From: Anaeramoeba flamelloides
Lineage: Eukaryota > Metamonada > Anaeramoebidae
NCBI GenBank assembly: GCA_027625915.1
Contig: JANTQA010000008.1
Span: 5,139,501-5,203,500, forward strand
DNA length: 64,000 nucleotides
Reading direction: 5' to 3'
Below, piece by piece: positions 56,784 through 64,000 of this stretch; the first letter of the stretch is position 1, and every line of letters starts with the position of its first letter. Made by a program: the position numbers and the translations under genes. The notes beneath the pieces were generated by a model, which worked only from the letters and a program-made list of their open reading frames with translations, was not told the DNA's origin and ran no database searches.

Positions 56784-57191
56784 CACATCTGCAAAAAGTG
56801 ATGTCTTTATATTTTAAGTTTTTTTACTAAATTTGTAATTTTTCCAAAAACTATAAAACTTTTCATATGCGCCCCCGACGGGAGAGGTTTTTTGTCATTG
56901 GACTTGGAGATTCTAAGAGCTAAAAATCCGATTCAATGATAGAATAAAAATGTTTGGGGAAGAAACAGAAATTCAAAAATAGAAAATAATTTTCAGAAAT
57001 CAAAATACAAAAACAACCCCAAACATTTTTATTCTATCATTGAATCGGATTTTTAGCTCTTAGAATCTCCAAGTCCAATGACAAAAAACCTCTCCCGTCG
57101 GGGCGCATATGAAAAGTTTTATAGTTTTTGGAAAAATTACAAATTTAGTAAAAAAACTTAAAATATAAAGACATCACTTTTTGCACATGTG
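56784..57191. repeat. Near-perfect palindrome, 176/175 bp arms, 57 bp loop
   Basis: Arms 56784-56959 and 57017-57191 are reverse complements with only about one substitution and one C-run length difference seen by eye (GCGCCCCCGACGGG versus GCGCCCCGACGGG). The arms include an unusually GC-rich core in this AT-rich DNA, then GAGAGGTTTTTTGTCATTGG and GGAGATTCTAAGAGC. No target duplication or coding frame is visible. It may be a foldback transposon or a hairpin RNA source. Confidence 0.9.
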
Positions 57192-57839
57192 AATTGATAT
57201 CAAGAAAATTATCGTATATCAAAAAAATAAATCAGTAAAAGAATTTGATAAAATATTTTATTATAAGTTAATAAAAAATTAAAGCTGTGAATTTTATTTA
57301 AATTATGAAAACCTTTTAATTTCATTCAAAAAAATAATTTTAAATTGAATTAAGATATTTTCTAAAAAATATTATTATTATTAAATAATTTTATTATTTA
57401 TTTATCAATCTGGAGTTGAAGAGATTCCTGTAAATTATTTTATAATTACAATTAATTAAAATTTGGTAAGATTTTTCTCTAATTATTTTATGGAAGGAAT
57501 CCAAGATTCTTCGGATTTATGTTCAAAAAAATAATTCATATTTTAGGAATAATTAGATATCAGAATTGTAGTTATAAACGTATTGAATGAATATTAAAAA
57601 AATAAATCATAAATTTAAAAAAGAACATATTTATATTGTAATAATCCTTATCCAAAAATATTTTGATTAGATACATCATTCATTAAAATATTACTCAATT
57701 AAGAAAATTTTAAAAAATGAAATTATAGTAAAAGATATACTTGATTTAGATGGAATTGTTCTTTATCAGAGAAATTTATTATCTCCTCTGTTATTTAAGA
57801 TAAATTACTGATTTTATCTTCGGTAAACTCAAATATTTA

Positions 57840-58035
57840 CAGTCAGTTTCACTTTTAAGACACAAACTTTCAACGAAATTTAAGGCACAAAAAAATCTCA
57901 AATTAAGGCACAAAATTTGGAATTTTTTTTTTTACAAATTATTTTACTTGAATCTGAATTTTGTGCTTTAATTTAAGATTTTTTTTGTGCCTTATTTTTT
58001 GTTGAAAGTTTGTGCCTTAAAAGTGAAACTGACTG
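57840..58035. mobile_element. Palindromic MITE, family M copy 3 (best-preserved ends)
   Basis: 196 bp with both ends intact: CAGTCAGTTTCACTTTTAAG and CTTAAAAGTGAAACTGACTG, and TA directly outside each. This copy defines the family's boundaries. Confidence 0.93.
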
Positions 58036-58087
58036 TATATATTACATCTTCTGATGTTTGTTGATGATCGAAGACGACCTATGAAAC

Positions 58088-58300
58088 TATAATAAAAAAA
58101 AAGTTTTTTCTAACGTGTTATAAACGTGTTGACAAGGTGTTATAAACGTTTCAAATGTTCTAAAATTTTATAATAAAAACTTTTAAAACATAAATTATTG
58201 TTATAAAATGTGTAAAAATTTATAACATTTTATAGGCTTGTTATAAGAATATTTTTTAAAAAAATATCGAAAATATAATCATATAAAAGGAAATTTTACT
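58088..58300. mobile_element. GTTATAA-rich TIR element, copy 2
   Basis: Opposite orientation to 13617-13888, with long shared words such as GTGTTATAAACGTTT and TTTTATAATAAAAACTTTT. The ends are more worn than in copy 1. Confidence 0.6.
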
Positions 58301-58409
58301 CCCTATATTTTAATTATAGAAAAAATCAGCGCAAAAAAAAAATGTTTAAAATCGAAGGTTTCAACCTTCACATTTTAAACTTTGTAAATTTTAAGAAAAT
58401 ATTTAAACA

Positions 58410-58535
58410 TATTCTGTTTTGTTCTATATAAACACAACTCAAAAAATAATAATTTATATATCATCAAAAAATCAGACTATTTTCTTTGGAATTGTCCAGT
58501 TAATGACATTAATCTGAAAATCTATATCTCAGAAC
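58410..58535 (+). mobile_element. LINE-tail-like remnant, copy 2
   Basis: An open stretch encodes SDYFLWNC followed by a segment ending KIYISEHK, parallel to DHFLWNC..CKIWISELK at 13148-13336. The Cys pair upstream is not conserved here. Confidence 0.4.
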
Positions 58536-59256
58536 ACAAATAAAATATAATATATAATATATGAAAATAAACTCATTTTCGGTTAAAGAGGTCAGTTTTA
58601 TTGTACTAATAGAAAAAATTCTATGATTTTATCCTAATTATCCCCTATATAATAAAATTTCACATCTCTAGATCTGATCATTTTTTCAATTTAATCAATT
58701 TTTTTTTTTGTTTTTCTGAGTTTTTAAAATGATAAATTTTATTTTATTTTTTTTTTTCTTTTTCTATTTACTAATTGGAAAAAGTTACTTTAAAATATAA
58801 ACAAATGTTTGAAACCCCAAATTAACATAAAGAAAATTCAACTTTTGTAAATTTGAAATGAATATATCTCTAATTATCAAATTCTATTATAAAAAATTCT
58901 AATTTTCAAAGAAATAGAGAAATTCTTGTATAGAACGTTCAAATTAAAGTAGTCAAGTAAATATATTTAAATTTTTATTTTTTTTAAAAAATTTTAGTTT
59001 GTCAAGGTATTTCTATTCTGAATCTCAACTCTAATCGGAAGTTTATTATATTCTTATTTCTAAACAATTGTAAGTTGATTAATTGGTAAAAAAATTTGAA
59101 TTTTTCATTTTTGGATCGGATACTTAGAGTGAAATGGAGTTTATATTAATATTTTAGATATATTAAAATATATTAATTTTTTTATTATTATTACAAACAA
59201 AGATTCAGAATGTTGATTAGCACGTGTGAGTAATAATCTTATTTTTGATTCTGTAA

Positions 59257-59430
59257 GTGACTAGTCTCTATTATTTTTTTTTTTTGGTCAATTTCTAAAT
59301 ATGGTTTCCTTATCTAGAAATATATTTAATATTGAAAATAAACAGGGGTTTTTCAAATCTTAGTAATTGGCAAAAAATTTTCTCAATCCCTATTAAATTT
59401 AGGTAAAAATATTTAATAGAGATTAGTCCC
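59257..59430 (-). mobile_element. T2-family MITE, 174 bp, reverse orientation
   Basis: On the minus strand it starts GGGACTAATCTCTATTAA and follows 34816-34987 throughout, ending at a worn CTAGTCAC. TTAA at 59431-59434 on one side, GTAA on the other. Confidence 0.85.
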
Positions 59431-59886
59431 TTAATAAAATTTCCAAATAAAAATTTAGTAATTCGGGGAAACAAGAGTGATTAATAACTCCTCCTTAAAT
59501 AGTGTTAATAATAAAAGTGCACACTTTTTTAAAACTGAAAACTTGATAAAAGTTTGTAAAATGACATTTTTATAAAAAAAAGTATTCTCTTGTTTAAGTG
59601 ACTGTAGTTTGAAAAGAAAATTAAAAAATATAATTTGTGAATTTGCTTTTTTTTGAAAAAAAGTATCGATTTAGGATAAAATTTATTATTTTGTAGTTTA
59701 ACGACCAACATATTGTTGTGTTGTTATTTATTCTGACTTTTTTTTTGTTTTTTTTTTTTTCCCTCTATCGATCCATTTGAAATTGATATTCAAAAAAAGA
59801 TGACTTGTTTGGCGATATTAGTTTTCAATAAAGATAAAATAACAAAAACAGTGACTTTTGTCGTGTGCTAAATCTCAAATTCGAAC

Positions 59887-60455
59887 TTAATAGAAATAAC
59901 CAAGAATTTTTCCACCAGTGTGTTTTTTTCTTGCTTCTTCGTGATCCATAATTCCATAGGAAGTGGTCAAAACAATGAAACCAAATTGCCTAGATGGTAA
60001 TAAGTTGTTAACCCATTTTTCAATTTCTTTTACTTTTACATCAAATCTTGGACTGATACATCCACATTTGTTAATTCTTCCAATGAGGTTAACAACAATT
60101 TTTCCTGCTCTTCGATCGTCAATTACTTCAAATTCTCCAATATAACCTGTTTTTTTTTTTTTTTAATTTTTGTTGTTTTTAAAAAAAAGGTTTTGATCCA
60201 CAAAGAAAAAAAAAAAAAAAAAAAGAAAAAAAGCAAAATAAACAAAAATAAAAAAACAACAAAAAGTTAAACAAATCAAGAGAAAAAGTCTTGAGGATTA
60301 TTGAATAAGAAAAGTGACATACCGTGTTTCATCATTACTTGTAAAAATTTGATGATAACTTTAGATGCTGGTCTAATAAGGACTTGTCTTTTTCCTCTTT
60401 TTTCAGCATTTCTCATTGTTAATAAACAATCATGTAAAACAGATACACGTACCAT
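59887..60455 (-). CDS. RPS15A: 40S ribosomal protein uS8 (S15a)
   Basis: Two exons on the minus strand, 60455..60323 and 60146..59887, phase-1 junction (G|GT, Gly), encoding 130 residues, the same length as animal S15a. It starts [20 protein letters not shown], then [73 protein letters not shown] and [18 protein letters not shown]. It binds 18S rRNA in the small-subunit body. The eukaryotic cytosolic form confirms that this is nuclear DNA. The 176 bp intron is one of the short ones in the window. Confidence 0.98.
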
Positions 60456-63312
60456 TTTTTTGAAGGTGTTGTGGCTTTAAAAAATAAATTGAGATTTATA
60501 AAAAAAAATGAATCGTGCTTGATTGAAATTTTTAAAATTTGAAAAATGTTGAAATGGGATCTGAATCTTCGAAGGATCATACCTTTATGGATACAAGTTA
60601 TAAGAAGACTGAAGATATTTATATGAAGTGTGTAATACTGATAAATTCTAATATATTTCAAAAAATTTTTAGTTCAGTTTCTATTTTTATAAATCTTCGA
60701 ACTTTTTCTTATCAAATAATATCCGATAAAGAATATTTTGAACAACAACTAATATTACAGAGTTTCTTAACACTTGACTTCATAAAATGCTTTATTCAAA
60801 GCTTAGCATAAAAAATTTAAAAAAGGAAAATCAAGTAAAAATTTACATAGATAAATTGCAATTTATCTGTACTTACTATTTAAAAATTGAATTTGTTAAA
60901 GGTTTTAATATATAAATATTTGAATTTTCAAAATAGAAGTGAGATATATATCTTTATTTTTAATTTAAGAATTTAAGTAGATATTTCTCAGATGTATTTG
61001 ATAAAAAGGTTTTTATGAGGTAAATTAAGTTTTTAATGTATAACATTTTGACAAATTGTCAATACTGTTGTTTTCCAATTAATAAATGAAAATTTTTATT
61101 TCAATTTCCAAAATGAATATTAATTATTACTCCTAGAATGAAATAAGCAGAGTGAAAAGTTTGTCTTAGGGTTTAACTTAGGAAGTTTAGTTTATTGTCT
61201 AAAAAAATCCTTTCTAAATAATGTTGAAGAAGATCCTTACTGGATCTAAATCAGCTTATAAACTAGAAAAATATTTTAGGAATATAAACTAAAAATTTTC
61301 ATTTTTTAATTGGAAAATAATAGTATTAAAAAATTAATCAGAGAATTTTGAGTTAATATTTCTGAAAAATTGGTTTTTTTATTATTATTGAATGAGTGTA
61401 AATTATACAATAAGCTATTTCCAAGAAAGTGGGGCAAATTTATTTTAAAATATATTTATTTAACACATTCTTCAAAAAAGGATTTTAATATATAAAATCA
61501 TTAACTACTATTTATAGATTCTTGATAATAATTCAATTTGTTTCATAGTATAGTATCGCATAAATAAAATATATTAAAATTTCTGATCTCGATTTTATCT
61601 GATATTTTTTTATGGTGAAAATTGGTGTTTATTATTTTGTTTTTGATCGAAAAAAACATTTTCATAACTTGTATAATCTCAACAAAATTTACAATATAAT
61701 TAAAAACATATAACTGCATTTTATTATTTAAAAAATTATTTGTTCCCTTTCCATATTCCCGGTTTTTTATTAAAATTGGTCGTACCTTGTTTTTACCCAA
61801 AAAAGTGCTATTTTTTTTTTTTTTCATTTTTTGGGAATATTTCAACTAACATGTTTTGAATCAAATACCTTAGCAATTTATTCAATTGGTATTAATATTA
61901 TACTTAATTTGGTATAGTTGATTAATGATTACCATCACTAAAAAAGATTATTTTTTATGAAATGTAAAAAAAAATGCCCCACTTTTTTGGAAATACCTTA
62001 GATGCTCATACTTTCTAAATTTTCTTTCAGAATTACAAAAATTAAAATATGGATTTCATATTTATGAATTAAAGTAAATAATTTCGAACTGTCTTGGAAT
62101 AAAATTCATTCATTAAGATTTAATTCATTGAATTTGTTAGGAAATATTCACCAATCATCTTCAGAGAGAAGAACCACTCAATTAATCTCTATTTTTGTGA
62201 AAAAAAAAAGATAAAAAATAAAAATAAAATAAAAAAAAAAGTAATATTTATATTTTCCAAGATTGAGATTTCTAACAATTAATATGCTTTCATATTTTAG
62301 ATTCGAATTTCTTTTAAACCAAAACCAGATTAATTTTATATAATCAAAGATAACTTTTGAAAATTCATCGTTAATTTATTTTCACAGGTGACTATGGAAT
62401 TGACTTATTAATCTTGAAAAAACACTCAATTCTCTGATTCTCAAAAAAACTTTATTAATTTTTTTAAATCATAATTTCTCGCAATTTATTTACTAAAATT
62501 GCTCTTCGTTATTTTATTTATAGTAAAGAAATTGTTTGGTTAAATACACACTTTCGCATGAATTTTTCTTCAGTTTTCTTTTTAAATAATTACCATGATC
62601 CATCTGAACACATTTCTCAATTTAAAAAATAAATTTATTAAAAACAGCAATTTTTCAAAAAAAATTGTTTAAAAAATTGTAATCAAGATCAAACCCAAAT
62701 TTAAGATTTTTCTTTTGACAAATATTTTAATGAACAATATTTATTATTCAAAGTTAAAATCTCATTAATCAACCAAAAATTAAAGAATAAATAAAAAAAA
62801 AAAACAATTCAATAGTGAAACTTCATAATTTCTGAATAAATGGGAAAATTTTTTTTATCATGTTCCTTATTTTTATTTTAATTAACAAACCTAGAATTTA
62901 AAGAAATAGATTATAATTTGGGATTCCTCAATTTATTTGTTTGGTCTTTTTTAAACTTATACATTGGTATCTATATTAGGTGAACTGTTGTATATATTGG
63001 ACGAACTAAGAAACCTAAATCAAAGAAAATTGGAGAATTGAAAAAAATATCAGCAGCTAAAATTTTCTCACATTTATATTGCCAATACAAGGATTAAAAT
63101 TAAAATTTCAAATAAACAAAAATGAAATTTTACTTACATCTTGTTTCGATCAGTAAAAAAAAAAAAAAAAATAATAAAATGATATTAAAATCAGGATATA
63201 CTATAATTAGTTTATATTATAATATAAACAGATATTATTGTATTTTTAATTATATTATATTTTAAACAATTTCATCTTTTTATAATTTCAGAATAAAATT
63301 GTTTTTCAAGAT
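60456..63312. other. 2.9 kb intergenic region
   Basis: It contains one TIR element (61413-61998) and no recognised gene. The frame 60539-60811 (+) overlaps the region upstream of the uS8 gene and looks like chance. A run of A lies at about 63153-63170. Confidence 0.55.
61413..61998. mobile_element. TIR element ending in AGGTATTTCC..GTGGGGCA, 586 bp
   Basis: The left end AGCTATTTCCAAGAAAGTGG continues GGCA. The right end, read inward, is AGGTATTTCCAAAAAAGTGG then GGCA, so about 22 of 24 match. TA lies just outside both ends, as for Tc1/mariner insertions. A minus-strand frame of 100 codons (61543-61845) is of unclear nature. The interior resembles about 7230-7400. Confidence 0.75.
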
Positions 63313-64000
63313 TTAATTTTCTGAATTTTCTGAAGACAATAAACCACCTTTTTCAATTTCGTCATTTGCAGAATCCTGTTTTACAATAGTTTGTTTATTT
63401 TCTGGTTTTTTATTTTTCTCTTTGTTTTCATTGCCAAATTCTAAATCAGAGGGCTCAATTTCTGATGACATTTCGCCATAGTCAAGAGGTTTTTTTGAAT
63501 AATTTGGTTTTTCGTTGATAATGTCAAGTTGGTTATTCCCAAGCTCAGATTCAGATCCATTTTTAGATCCCTGATTTAATGGTTTGTGACGACCTTCTTC
63601 TTGTTCTAATTGATCATTCAAGTTCTTTATTAAATCTGTTGTTATACTAATTGGTAAAAGTGCAACACCAAATAAAGCAACATATACGGTATCTAATGTA
63701 TAAATTAATAAAAATTCAAGTGAACTTGATGTAAATTTTGGAATAAATTTTTTAAAATAAATTATATTGCCACAAAAAAAGATAACATAACTAAATAAAA
63801 GAATATAAAAAAAGCTTTTCATTTTAGTAGATGCATTTTCTTCGTTTCCATTGTGTAATTGAATTATCAAAAATTTTACTGTTTTTATTACAGCAAAAGC
63901 CATCCATATACAATACCCAATCAAAAGTATATCAACAAAAATATGAAATCCTCGAAATCCTCGAATATCACCATCTTGTATGATTAAAGGATCTTTGACT
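63313..64000 (-). CDS. Multi-pass membrane protein, C-terminal part (5' end outside window)
   Basis: The minus-strand frame is open to the window edge; TAA is at 63313-63315. The visible part begins VKDPLIIQDGDIRGFRGFH. Three hydrophobic segments follow: FVDILLIGYCIWMAFAVI, SFFYILLFSYVIFFCGNIIY and FLLIYTLDTVYVALFGVALL. About 100 residues of acidic, polar cytosolic tail end ..GGLLSSENSEN. Segment spacing and tail are reminiscent of the last helices of Wntless/TMEM181 or related seven-helix GOST proteins, but that is a guess; the diagnostic N-terminal part is outside the window. Confidence 0.75.
   Translation of the reverse strand, partial: VKDPLIIQDGDIRGFRGFHIFVDILLIGYCIWMAFAVIKTVKFLIIQLHNGNEENASTKMKSFFYILLFSYVIFFCGNIIYFKKFIPKFTSSSLEFLLIYTLDTVYVALFGVALLPISITTDLIKNLNDQLEQEEGRHKPLNQGSKNGSESELGNNQLDIINEKPNYSKKPLDYGEMSSEIEPSDLEFGNENKEKNKKPENKQTIVKQDSANDEIEKGGLLSSENSEN

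Larger units (their letters stand above)
56016..59886. other. 3.9 kb intergenic region
   Basis: No host gene. It contains the large palindrome (56784-57191), MITE family M copy 3, the GTTATAA element copy 2, a LINE-tail-like stretch, a dispersed repeat (58640-59030) and a T2 MITE. The frame at 59529-59711 is short and unrecognised. Confidence 0.65.

Noticed and set aside
59529-59711. 60-residue minus-strand frame downstream of uS8
   Set aside because: Hydrophobic/Lys composition typical of AT-rich noncoding DNA; no family match.
1-64000. tRNA or rRNA genes
   Set aside because: I looked for T-loop and acceptor-stem patterns and conserved rRNA blocks and saw none. A covariance-model scan would settle it.
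1-64000. CRISPR-like arrays
   Set aside because: The regular repeats are microsatellites or coding repeats without spacers of constant length.

Overview
The window is AT-rich nuclear DNA of a eukaryotic microbe, most likely a free-living amoeboid protist. All spliceosomal introns use GT..AG. The genes code for a cytosolic ribosomal protein, Mediator, a Rab GEF, an oxysterol-binding protein and a nucleoside transporter. TAA, TAG and TGA all end real genes, so the code is standard. Long K/E, N and Q tracts inside conserved proteins, together with long TE-filled introns, recall Anaeramoeba-type metamonads or some amoebozoans. That placement is inference; no rRNA or organellar marker is present.

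Layout. 1-5879 (+): 5'-truncated AAA ATPase of the plant DAA1-like architecture, split by a 3.1 kb intron. 5880-10259: gene-free, with TIR elements. 10260-15575 (+): an oxysterol-binding-protein-related gene. The exons at 10260-10903 are probably its N-terminus, and its 3.3 kb intron holds a MITE, a LINE tail and hairpin repeats. 17204-17596 (+): small MED11-like gene centred between inverted repeats. 17.6-23.6 kb: transposon-rich, including one TTAA-target element nested in another. 23674-27402 (+): CUE-domain, Def1-like low-complexity protein. 31398-37807 (+): three-exon equilibrative nucleoside transporter whose 4.9 kb intron contains three TTAA elements. 41895-42158: decayed DNA-transposase-like fragment. 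42424-48198 (+): VPS9-domain protein resembling VARP. 51045-56015 (+): intronless 1656-residue protein with an N-terminal Cys/His cluster, Ser/Lys tandem repeats and about 29 regularly spaced tryptophans. 56-59.9 kb: a long near-perfect palindrome, a MITE, a LINE tail and a TTAA MITE. 59887-60455 (-): ribosomal protein uS8 (S15a). 63313-64000 (-): C-terminal end of a multi-pass membrane protein that runs off the window.

The genes are ordinary housekeeping and trafficking genes with no sign of an operon or cluster. The clearest structural themes are these. (1) Two or more DNA-transposon families target TTAA, and an empty paralogous site inside the window shows the duplication directly. (2) Six of seven identified introns are phase 1, and five of those split a glycine codon after its first G. 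(3) Several long inverted repeats are present, one recent-looking. (4) One Trp-repeat protein could be an Argonaute-hook-like scaffold. No tRNA, rRNA, CRISPR or virus-derived gene was recognised.
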